From Phanerochaete sordida (taxonomy: Eukaryota; Basidiomycota; Agaricomycetes; Polyporales; Phanerochaetaceae): a stretch of DNA of 64,000 nucleotides. The stretch spans positions 186,001-250,000 of the forward strand of contig BPQB01000012.1 in assembly GCA_019973155.2 (NCBI GenBank), written 5' to 3'. Under the pieces are notes generated by a model. It saw only the letters and a list, made by a program, of their open reading frames with translations. It made no database searches and was not told the origin of the DNA. The stretch's first letter is position 1, and each line of letters starts with the position of its first letter. Below are positions 32,875-43,722 of the stretch, piece after piece. Made by a program: the position numbers and the translations under genes.

Positions 32875-33806
32875 TATCGTATGTACATACATAAATGGAC
32901 GATCCGATGGCGGGAGTGTCTGCGTCCACAGCGTTAGATAATGGTGAGAGCCACTCTGCGGCACTGACGCGCGACGCCCTGCCTACAACCATGCGCACTC
33001 CCAGGAATATTCGCTCCCCTCCTTCGCAGGCTTCAGGTGGTTTCAGGCTCCTCCGGCACAAGCTACAGCAGGAGCTGTGACCGGTATCTTGCCGCAGTCA
33101 CCTTCAACATGCCCTTGCCCACAATCATAATCTGTCCCTCATGTCGCGCTACAGTCACCCTCAATCCGCCACAATCTACAGGCATTCAGAACACGCTTAC
33201 TGCCTCAGATAAGCTCTTGCCATGTTCACCCTTTGCTTCCAACACAGAACGCGTCGACATGGCCACAGATTTCCACCTATCGTCTGGCATGCCAGTGCCT
33301 AAAGCAAAAACGGCTGGTACGAGTGATAGTGGAATCTCGCCAGCGTGCATGAGTCTGAAAGTAGGATCTCGAAGAAGCCCTCCCAAAGACATGATGCACG
33401 GACACATGGGAAACTTCGGGGTGACGTCCTATCTTCGTCCATATCTTTACTCGATCCGCTCCGATATCTATATCAGGCCTCTACCGGGGCTGTTTAAAAG
33501 GAGCGTTGTATGCCCTTAGTAAGCTATCAGCTGCGCGTGAATAGATATTCTGACTTTCATTTGGACCTGATAGCACACCGTCATCAATCAAACAGTGATT
33601 GCAGTGAAATTCGACTGTCCGCGACGACTCAAATAGTGAGTCTACTCGTGTGCGGCGATGGCGTCGCTTTATTCGGGTCGTCTTGCTAATGATATCTCTG
33701 CGGATGAGAGGGGTTGCAGCACACACAAAAGACCGTATCCTGCTGCATTGCCTGCTGCAAAGTCCTATCGTCTCTTTCCCTCCTCCCCGACATCCGACCA
33801 CCGGCA
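32875..33806. other. Intergenic region between T1 and T2
   Basis: About 930 bp. A plus-strand ATG frame at 33109-33519 (136 codons, with ICPSC near its start) is the only candidate. It has no paralog or splice support, so I leave it uncalled. The T2 promoter must lie at the right end. Confidence 0.35.
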
Positions 33807-35209
33807 ATGCGCAGCGCGATGTCGACTCTGTGGCTTATGCTCATTACTTCGCTGATTATACACAGGCGTAATCTTGCCTTCGCAGCACTCGTCAACGTCA
33901 CCGTGGACGACCAAGGCGCTGATCCCACATCCAAGTACGGTTTTTCCTTCAATCCCCCTTGGATTATTGGGCAGAACTGCCCGGGCTGCGAGGCGAAACC
34001 GGATCCGAAGCAGGCGCATGGCGGTACCTGGAGCGATATCACGTATGATCCTTCCAGTCCAACGCGCACCATCCCCCAGAACGCGACGTTCGACTTCACC
34101 GGTAGGGCTTTTTTGCCCGTCTGCAGTCCTCTGCTGATGTTGATACTCGCAGGGTCCGCAATCTACGTATACGGCATCCAGTCGCAGTCGACAACTAACC
34201 CCGTGAGCGAAGCAGACACTGTGTTCTACATCGACGGCACGCGACTGGGGAATTACAAGTTCACCCCGAATTCTACTGGGGACGCCTACACCTACAATCA
34301 ACTCCTCTTCAAAGCAGAAGGTCTCGGCCAAGCGTCTCACGTATTGCAGATCCAGAATGGACAAATTGGCGGACCCATTAGCCTCACTTTGCTCGACTAC
34401 CTGGTGTACTCTACGTATGCATATCCGTATCGAATAGGCCTTGACTTTACCTGACCCGCAGAATCAGTGATGATACCAGCGGTGCTTCGGTTCCAGTTGT
34501 CAGTTTTTCGACGAGTATTCCCGGCGCGTCTGCAGGTACTTTGACTTCATGCTCATACGTTTTCACAAGGATCTGAGCTATCCTGTCAGACTCGACTCCG
34601 ACATTATCTGGAAGCCAACACACCACGTCGACATCAGCTGCGGCGCCGACTCTCTCCGACTCCGTCTCTGTATCTGTTAGAGGTCACGGTCTTAGCAACA
34701 CTGCACGCACCGCCATCATCGCAGCTGCCGCCGCATTTGGTGTGCTTGCGCTCTCGCTCCTTGTTTGTCTATCGAGGCGGCGCAGGCACCGGGCGCAGAC
34801 CGCAGCCTCGCTGGCCATAGAGGCACCGTTTCACACGACAAACATACATCCCCAACCGACAGACCTATACACTGCGGTGCGCATTATGGCTCCCGCGTAC
34901 TCGGACCCAGCACCGAGCTACGCCTCCGTTTATCTGCCTCCTGGTGCGCCAGCGCACGCCCAGACGGGCGCTGGAGCGCCACGAGCCGCGGAAAAAGGGG
35001 CGCGGGTAGAGCAAACGGGACCCTCCACGTCCCGTTTCTCCGTTGACGCGATGCTCCCCGCGGCGCGCACGGATCTGCTTGCGCCTGAGGATGGCCCACA
35101 AGGGTATCCGAGGTCGGAGCTCGGTGGAAGCAGCGTCGCACCCGAGACAGCACCGCCGTTGTACGAGAGCGAGGTTGGAATCGGGGAGCGGGTAGTACAG
35201 CCCGTTTGA
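33807..35209 (+). CDS. Single-pass membrane protein T2 with C-terminal PPxY
   Basis: Exons 33807-34101, 34153-34414, 34462-34535, 34590-35209; 416 aa. The signal peptide ends near FAALVNVTVDD. The ectodomain has NCPGCEAKPDP, GTWSDITYD, TVFYIDGTRLGNYKF and YNQLLFKAEGLGQ, colinear with T1. The Ser/Thr stalk is split by an additional phase-1 intron. The membrane helix (AIIAAAAAFGVLALSLLVCL) is followed by SRRRRHR. The tail ends TAPPLYESEVG plus 9 residues. Tandem duplicate of T1. Likely at the plasma membrane; ligand and signalling route unknown. Confidence 0.82.
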
Positions 35210-36152
35210 TAGGGTCCTGACGTACTCGAGATGGTGCTGCAGGATGTCATTTGTATGCTCGTTGCTTTCATTGTGATGTTCGCCTTAATGAGCCAGGAAG
35301 AATGCGGTATCACGCCAAGTGCCACTGCGTATGTCCTTCAACATCTTCCATTATGATGAGCTGCATACAGAAATGACCGTAGATAATCAGATTGTATCTA
35401 CGCCATACAGCGATTGCTTCTAAGTAACAACACGAACAGGTCGGATCAGCGCCATCGAGTGACCGTTCCGGGATGTATCGGCTACGTGTAATTACCACTG
35501 GCAGCATAACAGGTGCTATGAAGATATGATACTATCTGGAAATTTTATCGCACTGATCTACTTTCCAAAGAGAGAGCTCAACAGAGTTTATGCCCGGTCC
35601 GTCAACACGACAGTATCAATCACGCCGCTATTGTATTACGACTGGATATTCTGCATCTGACACTTGCGCATGTACTGATACTCGAGAATGCATGGTGATG
35701 CCTGCTTGAGCGGTGCGATAGCTATATTCCTCGATCTCTGTGCTGACCGATTACACTAGTGAACATACGAACACCAGACTCCATGACAGGTAACTGAGAA
35801 GGAAGGGGTGAGATGATGAATTTGGGGATGAAACCGTGTAACCAGTGTTACAGAGCCTTTGGGTTCATAGGGTCGTGCATCAATCCATACGATTTGGCGA
35901 ATATCGTTTCCGTACCTTTCGGGTGTTCGCGGAATATCGCAGGATCCTGCGCGGATGAGAAGCGTTCTATCGGTATTTCTCAGCAATGCGGAGCCACTGC
36001 TGTTACATTTGCGAGAGACAGGAAAGGCCTGAGGAGATTGGAGATATTGAGTAAATGTGTTCTGGTACGACTGGCATGAAAGGCGGAAGACCGAACGTAA
36101 GACAAGGCGATCACGCCGAGTACGAGCGTGTTATATCACTGGAAGCTATAGC
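35210..36152. other. Convergent intergenic region
   Basis: About 940 bp of AT-richer sequence between the 3' ends of T2 and C3. No supported gene or repeat seen. Confidence 0.45.
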
Positions 36153-37839
36153 TCATTTGAACAAGCTGGATAGACGAGCTACGTATTCCTTTACGGCCCC
36201 CTTCCACCCTGCGCCTTGGGCAGCACGCGCAGCACGTGGCGTGGGATCGCCGAAAGTTCTCGACTCGCCCTGCACGACGCACCGGCACGTCTGTGCTCCG
36301 TGGAAGTTTTCCCTTCGCTTGCTCAAATCGACGCCGGCGTGCGACTGGAGTGCGGCAGCGATGACACCAAGGTGCGCGGTGTTCGATTCAAAATCTGCGC
36401 GCGCCGAGCTGCGATGGTACATCTCGCATATCTCCACTCGCTTCAGGTTCGGCAGACGAGGGGGCACAATCGGAGGGGCGCGGTAAGGCGCCGCGCCAGG
36501 CGAGACCACGTCGAATGTCTCGTAGCGCAGCGAGAGCTCTTCGAGGGCTGGCGTACGCGCGAGGAGCGACGCCCAATGCGGTGCAGACCAGTGTGCCACG
36601 GGACGCTCGTCGAGGTACGCGCTGGAGATGTGGCGCAGAGGAAGGGCGGAAATGACATCGGCGACGAACGGAGCGGGCGGGGAGTCGTATGTGCAGCTGA
36701 AACGCGGTGGCACGACGCGAGGCGTGGGGGCGTCGCTCGCGGGGAGGCGCGCGTCCCAGAGGCTGAGTGTGAAGCGCTCGGGGTCGCAGGACACGAGGAG
36801 GGTCTGAGGCGCCGCTTCCACGAGGCCGACTAGAAGTACGGAAAGGTACGTCGCCGACGGGAGCTGAAAGTGTGAAAACCAGTGGGCTTTGAGCCTCATC
36901 GACGCGGAGCGAGGGAAGGAGAGGTATTTGATCAGCATCACAACGAGGTCTCCTGAGTCTTCGTCGATGTGCAGTAGCTTGAGATGAGGCAGAGCGGCCA
37001 TTTGTAGAGGGTTCGGTGGTAGGATGAGAATCTCGTGAACTTCAAGCGTTTGGCTGTAATCATGCAAGGCGCGCTTCAGGACGAGTTCCTCGAGCCCAGG
37101 CAGCTGTTGGAGCAAAGGAAGCAGCTGGCCCTTGAGCGTCGTCTGACAACCGACGAGACGCAAGCTGTGGAGGCGGGGCGATGTGATGGTAGAGAGGGAA
37201 CGGACAAGAAACAGATTCTGGCACTCCAGCTTGCGCAGGGCCGGGAAAGCGATGTTGGGGAAGAGCAGCTCGGATGGGGACCAGAATTCGGCAACGTGGA
37301 AAGACAGAGAGCTGAGATGAGGGAAGGCGTCTTGGCCCAGTGAGAAGAGCAGATCGATGGTGTCCTTGGAAAGGGTAAACTTTGCATGGGCGATGCGCTG
37401 GGAGACGCGCAGGACGAGGCCAAGGAGCTCCGCATCCTCTTCGTGAAGCTCCGATGGCGCTCTGTCGATGGCGTAGACATGCAAGGGCAAATGTCCGGAG
37501 AGCTTGATAATGCTATCGACGCAACTGACGCGTGTGAGCCAGATGTGCGTCGAGAGCGTCGGGTATGATAGGGCGACTGCGCGCCAGTGGCGACAGACGG
37601 CCCGGACAGACAGCCAGGAGTACGGCGCAGGAGGCGCGAGGTGCGAGGATGTTCCATCGACAGCAGCGCGTACGTGCAGGATGCACCAATGGAACACTTC
37701 AGCGAGCACCTCTGTTGGAAGACAATTGATGGGGCAGGACGCGTCTTCCCGACCGAAGACGATGCACACCAGCCATTATTCGCATGTGAGCTCAGTATGC
37801 AAGATGCTCAAGTCGACGCTACGTACCTTCGGATGCCAT
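36153..37839 (-). CDS. F-box-like protein C3
   Basis: Minimal model: exon 1 37839-37827 (13 nt, MASE), phase-1 intron 37826-37745, exon 2 37744-36153; 534 aa. The F-box INCLPTEVLAEVFHWCIL starts around residue 10, with SWLSVRAVCRHWRAVALSY and a leucine-rich body ending ARLSSLFK. The frame upstream of MASE (KSGSLSRPNTSARNLAAIRN) stays open to an acceptor at about 37906, so a longer N-terminus with another exon is possible. More divergent than C1/C2 but with the same FHW(C/Y)IL core. A 98-bp internal piece has been copied next to the GH31 gene. Probable SCF substrate adaptor. Confidence 0.78.
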
Positions 37840-38477
37840 GTTGCGAATCGCGGCCAGGTTTCGAGCTGATGTGTTTGGCCTGGAGAGCGAGCCCGATTTG
37901 CCTGCAGTATATTTTAGTAGCTGACCCAGAAATCGCTACAAGTCGTGCGGAAATGGTTAGTGCGCACCTTGACACAGATATTTCGGGATCTTTGCCCGTA
38001 GCAGGATGGGAGAGACGGCCTGCGTCAGGTGCGTGGTATTCAGTCGGGGGCTGTGTCGGAGTTGTCGGCACGCCGGTGCCGATTGGCGGAAGCTCTCGCG
38101 TCTCACGTAGCAACTCAGTATTCGGCATACTGGCGAGGTTAGCGACTGAGGGCGAGTCTTGTATGGTCCAGAACCATACAAAATCAACGATATGAGAGGC
38201 TGCTCTCCGGATGGCCGCTGAAAATCTCTTCAAACGTTGATGTAATCGACTCATCCGAGAGAGCTACCTCGCGCCCCTTGTGGGATACGTTCGTCTAGCA
38301 CATTTGCACATGTCGTAGCAGTGGTATACAGGGTGGCCCTATGCCGTGCAAAGTCCTCGGGTATGTAATATATACGACCGTCCGTCTGAGTCTGGGTGAT
38401 GAGTATACAGAAGCAAGATGAAAAGACAAAGAGAAAGAAATGACCAAGAGCGTCCGTGATCTGTGCTTCTCCACAAC
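37840..38477. other. Intergenic region upstream of C3
   Basis: May contain one or two additional N-terminal exons of C3. A minus-strand ATG frame from 38254 reaches a GTGCGC donor near 37969, and an AG near 37906 precedes the MASE exon, but phases conflict in that frame. The rest is 3' flank of gene E. Confidence 0.35.
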
Positions 38478-40371
38478 TCATGTCGAGCGGCCGACCAAGT
38501 TATGAACCCGTGCGATGCGTCTAGCAATCCATTTCCCGACCTTCGGCTTGCTCGCCGAAGATTCCGCAGGTTCTATCATGGCAGAATTTTTCACGACGAT
38601 TGTCGGCTTGTCTAGGAGGTGTGCGGCACCTGCTTGCGTCGTGTCTTCGCCACGGGGCTCTGCGCCAGGGATCTCCTCGCTCTCCTCTCTGTCTTGAGAA
38701 TACGTGAGCTGGTTCAGGCTCTTGGACTCGGTGATGCGCGCGTCAAGGCGGTGCGCAAGCCGCTGCAGCTCCGACGGCACGCGTTCCCGGTTGAGCGACC
38801 ACGACCCGCCGTACTTGTCCTCCCAGCGGCGCAGGCTTTGTAGCCGCGGGAACCGCCCCTCGCCAATGCCGTCTGTCATCACCTCCTCGGTGACTTGCGT
38901 GTGCGTCGCCGCACACGTGTCATACGACAGCCCGAGGTCCCTTACACCCTCCAGACGCCCGAGCACGTCGCCCCAGCGCACACACCCGCGCACGAACGGC
39001 TCCGCGAGGAGCGCGCTGCGCACGCCGCCGAGCGGCATCTCCGCGAGGAGCGCCTCGACGAAGGGGGCACTCGCCGCGTTACACGTGAATGAAAAGTGCG
39101 CGGGCGCGGGGCACACGCCGCCGTGGCACGCCCAGAGCGCGTCGAGCGGGAGCGGCGCGGGCCATGCGCGCACGTCCAGCCTGACCGCTGCGGGGTCCCA
39201 GCGGGACATCTGTGCGACGGTGAGCGCTTGGATGGGCGCGGGCGCGCCGTGGAGGTGTGCGGTGGCATTGTGCGCGATGGCGGCGAGGAGCGCGGGGTCC
39301 GCGGGGACGGTGCGCGTTGAGAGGGACACGGCGGCCGTGGCGGGGATGGCGAGGTGCCCAAGGACATGTGCGAGCACGCTGCCGTGGTTGTCTTCGATGG
39401 TCAGCGTGCGCAGGTGTGGGAGGTGCACAGCGCCGGCAGCGATTTCCGTGGCGACGGCGGCGGCGGGGTCGTCCGCGCGTTCCTTGAAGAGGTCGCGCAG
39501 CTCCAGCGCCTCGAGTGCGTCGAGGCGGCGGAGAAGGCCGAGGAAGTCGTCGATCTCGAGCGGCTGGAGGCACGACGAGAGGCTCAGCGAGCGCAGGCTC
39601 GGGACGAGCAGGTGCTGTGCTGCCGCGAGGCCGCGCCAGCGCCAGTTGAGCACCTCGAGCTGCGGGAAGTCGTAGAGCCCGCACACCGGGGCGACGGCCG
39701 AGAACTGCGAGGAGAGCCCGCGGAACGCAAGCGTGCGCATCGGCGACACCGTGCGGGGAATCGGAGGGTCTACCGGCGAGCTCGGCGGGGTGAGGCCGAG
39801 GAGCACGTCGAACGAGCTGAGCTCCATGTAAACGATGCGGTCGAAGTGCGCGAGGACGAGCCGCCGCGCCTCCTCCGCAGCCCCGGACGCGGTCGTTTGC
39901 CGCTCGTAAATATACAGTGGGACGCCGCCGGAGCGCGCCAGGAGGTCGCGCACGCACCTGGGGCGAATGGGTGCAATGTGGCTCGAGAGCTTCGGGAAGC
40001 CGAGCGCGACGGCGCGCCAGGCGTGGCAGACGTGGCGAATGACGAGCCAGCAGTACGCTGATGGTGATGTGTGGGAGGAGTAGTCCGTCGCGTAGACAGT
40101 GAGGATGTGCCAGTAGAAGACCTCTGCGAGGAGCTCAGGTGGCAAGCGACTAATCGGAAACGCGCGCTGTGGTGTGCCTGGGGCTGTGTGAGCCTGTTGT
40201 ATAGACTGTAGCGGGTCGGGTGGTAGACTCACCAGTGTCGCCTTTCCACCTGAGCTCGCCAAACATTCGGGTATAGTTTGGTGGTCTGACGTGCTCATGG
40301 TTGGTTGAACGGCTGCGCGGGTTCGGTGCCTTCGAGTCCAATTTCGAGCGCAATTTTGACAACGGAGACAT
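38478..40371 (-). CDS. F-box-like protein E
   Basis: Exon 1 40371-40233 (139 nt), phase-1 intron 40232-40184, exon 2 40183-38478; 614 aa. Exon 1 contains PPNYTRMFGELRWKGDT, recalling the YYSSIFGDLRAKL exon of B genes. The F-box ISRLPPELLAEVFYWHIL starts near residue 56, with CWLVIRHVCHAWRAVALGF. The body is leucine-rich. The C-terminal 60 residues carry acidic and then basic stretches (KVGKWIARRIARVHNLVGR). The alternative unspliced N-terminus (ATG 40298) is possible because the 48-nt intron is a multiple of three in that frame. Probable SCF substrate adaptor; intermediate between the A and B subfamilies. Confidence 0.8.
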
Positions 40372-41040
40372 CCTGGAAAGTTGGACAACGCAAAGCAAGA
40401 CGAGAGTCAGATGCAAAGCGAACCGTGAGACTCGAGAAGCGCTGCCCGCTCGTGCGAGTCGTCGTCGTGGGCGTCGGCAAGGTTTCGGCCGCTTTATCCC
40501 GGAGCGCCGTGAGATGCAGCTTCGTGGCGTTTCAACGCCACGTGCACTTCCTTCTTTACCCCAACCATCATCGCGAAGGCGTTCGTCGGGTGGTATGGTC
40601 GTCCTCTAATCCTCGCATGAGCTTTCTGAAGAATTAAGACTGCGTTATTCTGAGCAGATCTCAGACTACATGACCTTTTCCTCGAAGTGCAGCGAATTTC
40701 TCGGCGCCATGTTGATCTGGTAAAGACTCGGAGGAGCTTTGCATGGCGCAATGGCACCCTCACGTCAGTGTGGCCGCCAAAACCATGCACGAGTCACGAC
40801 ATCTTGACATCTCGTGTCTCCATAGCGACGTCTTGCGGCCACGCGGATGGGTGACCCAAAGCGTGCCATTGTCCGCTGAGACTATGACGCTCGCTTATGG
40901 GCAGGCCAATATCTCAAAGGTCAAAGGAACGCCACATCAAAATCGAGAATTTAATGTCGCTAGCCGAACGTGTTTGCTGAATGAAAGGCGCGTGTAAGAC
41001 ATCACCGTGTTTATTTCCCGGCTAACAACGACGTGCAGTA

Positions 41041-41075
41041 TTGCCAGTCTGCTCGGTGGCCGTGGCCACTGGCAA
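41041..41075. promoter_or_regulatory. Conserved upstream inverted repeat, S2 copy
   Basis: TTGCCAGT (41041-41048) and ACTGGCAA (41068-41075) are perfect 8-bp inverted arms 19 bp apart. The block, with its flanks, is shared with the S1 promoter and suggests a dimeric regulator site. Confidence 0.45.
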
Positions 41076-41122
41076 CCTTTGCAGAGCGCGAAAGCGCGAC
41101 TTTGCACAATGGGATGTGCAGG

Positions 41123-41130
41123 TATATATA
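41123..41130 (+). promoter_or_regulatory. TATA box of S2
   Basis: TATATATA 83-90 bp upstream of the S2 ATG, matching the position of the TATA run in S1. Confidence 0.55.
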
Positions 41131-41212
41131 CTGGTACGTGTGCGTCCTCTTACCTTATCCTCCGAGTTCCTTACATCCCTTCGTCCCTCCTCTGCAAACC
41201 CAATCGAAGATC

Positions 41213-41574
41213 ATGGCCCCCAAGAACTGGAAGGTGCGTCCGCCTTTGCGCTGGTACCCCGCGGTGCAGTCGCTCATAGCCTTCGATAGCGCGGTGACGA
41301 AGCCCTCGGCTGCCTCCCGGGCAAACAAATCGTTGTCAAGTTGTTGAACGACGGTGACATCGAGAAAATCAACGTACGCACCCTCTCCCTACACCTAGCT
41401 GCAGCTGTCGCCGCTCCTTGCTGACGTCGTCGCTACGCGTAGGGGAAATCGTACAAGGTCTACGTCGGAGAGTGGACGTCCGCCGACAACATGACCATCC
41501 GCCACAGCTTCATACCTGACCTGCACAACGATCTCCTTCCTATCCGCGATCCATCCTCCAGTAGGGCGGCCTGA
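41213..41574 (+). CDS. Small protein S2 (paralog of S1)
   Basis: Exons 41213-41233 (21 nt), 41290-41373 (84 nt), 41443-41574 (132 nt), all introns phase 0, 78 aa. It begins MAPKNWK; exon 2 reads GCLPGKQIVVKLLNDGDIE; exon 3 has YVGEWTSADNMTIRHSFIPD and HNDLLP, then a 10-residue extension beyond the S1 end. Exon lengths match S1 for exons 1 and 2. No signal peptide or membrane segment. Family unknown to me. The promoter is also conserved with S1, so both copies are probably expressed similarly. Confidence 0.7.
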
Positions 41575-41697
41575 GTTTTCCGTATGCTGTGTAGAGCACG
41601 CTGGACGTGCTCGCATGCTATCGTGCTGATGCATCATCTGTGACCTCTTTTTTACATTACTTGACTCCTGTATTTACATAGCTTGTATAAATACAGC

Positions 41698-43409
41698 CTA
41701 GAACGCATCGACAGAGATCGGACGGCCTCCCGCAAACATCTCCGTCTCCGTTCTTAGGCGGTGGGCAGTTACGCTGAGGTGCGACACGACCCTCTCCGGT
41801 GCCAGAGCCGCCTCTGCGATGCACAGCTCTGGATCGCGCCGCATCAACAGCCCCCGATCGCGCAGCAGCACGGACACCAGCGAAGGAAGCAGCGAGCTGT
41901 CCGCCGCGTCTCGCCGCTCGATCCACCGCCTGTCTGCATAACCCGCCGGCGCACAGTCGATGCAGAGCTCCTCGAGCGCCACGAGATGCGGGAGCACCGC
42001 GAGCCACGGGAAGGGCTTGGGCCGCGGACCGTCCTCGAAGAGGTACGCGACACGCACGCTGCCGAGCGGCAGCCGCTGCAGGAGGTCGTCTGCGAACGCC
42101 ATTGATGTTCTCGATGTTTTCAAGGCGAAGCGCGCCGATCGCCCGTCGCGAATGTGCGCCTGGATGCGGAGTTCCTCGAGCGACAGGCGCTCGTTCCAGA
42201 AATACAGGATGATTGTGTCGTGCAGCATCGTGCCGAGGACCATCGACTGCGGTGGGATGCTCTCTACGCCGAGGAGGGTAGTGAGGAAGGGGTCAGGAGG
42301 GAGGTAAGAGGGCTGGTAGTGAAACACGCCGTAGAAGGACTGGCGCACTGCGGCGGTGGACGGGAGAACGAGCCTGCGGAGCAGGTGGAATCCCGGTTGG
42401 TATTGACCTACTATGGACAGCCGGGCCAAATGGTTCAGCGCGACCAGATTGTCTCCTGGGTACAGCCGTAGATGCTCTGCGCTCGGAGGGTAGTAATTGA
42501 TCATGAGATCGGGACTGTCCAGGGTGAGCTCCTCGAGGGAGCACAGCGTCTCCAAAAGTGTCAAGAATTCGTTTAGCGCGTCCTCCGGGAAGCAGTTATG
42601 TATGGTGAGAACGCGAAGCGTAGCCGGAATGATTGAAGAAAACAGGTGAAGATCTTCAGCTCGGCCATGGAACTCCTCTAGGTGGTATAAGGTGAACCCA
42701 GGGGACAGTTGCAGTATCAGCGCATTACGATCCGGCGGGCGAGCACCACCATGCTTGAGCACCAAACCGCGCAACGTTGACGTCTTTACTTGTCCAGGAG
42801 GGTTCAGGCTGTCCACGGCCGCCGTGTACAGCTCGCTGTATACCCATGCAATCCTCTCCAGATGGCCGAAGACCTCCTGCTGCATCAGATTATACTCCGC
42901 CATGTCTATCATCAAGTGGCCGATGCGCCCCCCGTACACGTACAGCGGCCCGGCGCCCGACGTGCGCAGCATGTACTGCACGCACTCGCGCCGGAGGAGG
43001 TAGATGTGGCTCGAGAGCTTCGGGTACGCGAGCGCGACTGCGCGCCATGCGCGGCAGACGTGCCGGACGACGAGCCATGAGTAAGGCGTTGGCAAGCTGC
43101 CCACGAAAGCGGAGTGCTGGCGGGAGACTCGGACGAGTAGAATGTAGGAGTAGAAGACCTCGGCGAGGAGCTCGGGTGGTAGGTCATTAATTCGGAACTG
43201 CGAAGGGGCGGCATCTGGGCATGGTAAGTCATCGTAATACCGCCATTCACAAGCCGTTGCAGCTCACCTGCACCCAGCGGCTCCCTCATGTATCCAAATA
43301 TGGACTCGTAGTAGTCGTTGCTAGACCCAGTGGGCGCAGTGGGGAGCATCTGCTTTCTGAGCCTCATGGAGTTCTGAAGAGTATTTTTAAGAGTACGGAT
43401 GGCACGCAT
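41698..43409 (-). CDS. F-box-like protein B3
   Basis: Exon 1 43409-43268 (142 nt), phase-1 intron 43267-43215, exon 2 43214-41698; 552 aa, the same total as B2. Exon 1 encodes MRAIRTLKN...DYYESIFGYMREPLGA. The F-box FRINDLPPELLAEVFYSYIL is near residues 54-73, with SWLVVRHVCRAWRAVALAY. The body shares LTIHNCFPEDALNEF with LTIDYCFPKDTLNEF of B2. It ends RPISVDAF. It lies 123 bp from the S2 stop, tail to tail. Probable SCF substrate adaptor; a dispersed relative of the B1-B2 tandem pair. Confidence 0.84.
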
Positions 43410-43722
43410 GGCGCGCAAATGAGAAATGTGCGCCCGGTGGGAGGAGGAAGAAAGTTCTGGGATGGTAGCGCAGCTATATTAGCATTGTACAGCCTCAGTT
43501 TGATTGATGCGTTTACGGATGCAGTGTGGGGTATCGGCGTGCCGACGTTCCGCTGAGTCTGTCCAGATGTAGTGATGTTCACGCATCTATGAAGCAGTGG
43601 TGCGATTCGTCTGAGTTCTCGTTCCTCCGCTAGCCATTTCTGCAGTGTATAATACATGTACAATGCCATAATCACGTACCGCATGCACCGACGAACGTTG
43701 TCTGGCGTGGTGTCCAGGCGCA
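43410..43722. other. Short intergenic region
   Basis: Promoter side of B3 and 3' flank of the P1 pseudogene; no gene seen. Confidence 0.4.

Larger units (their letters stand above)
40372..41212. other. Divergent promoter region of E and S2
   Basis: About 840 bp; contains the S2 inverted repeat (41041-41075) and TATA run (41123-41130). No supported gene. Confidence 0.5.

Noticed and set aside
33109..33519. 136-codon plus-strand ATG frame with a CPSC motif between T1 and T2
   Set aside because: No second Cys pair for a zinc ribbon, no paralog, no introns and no codon bias supporting coding; reported only as a possibility.
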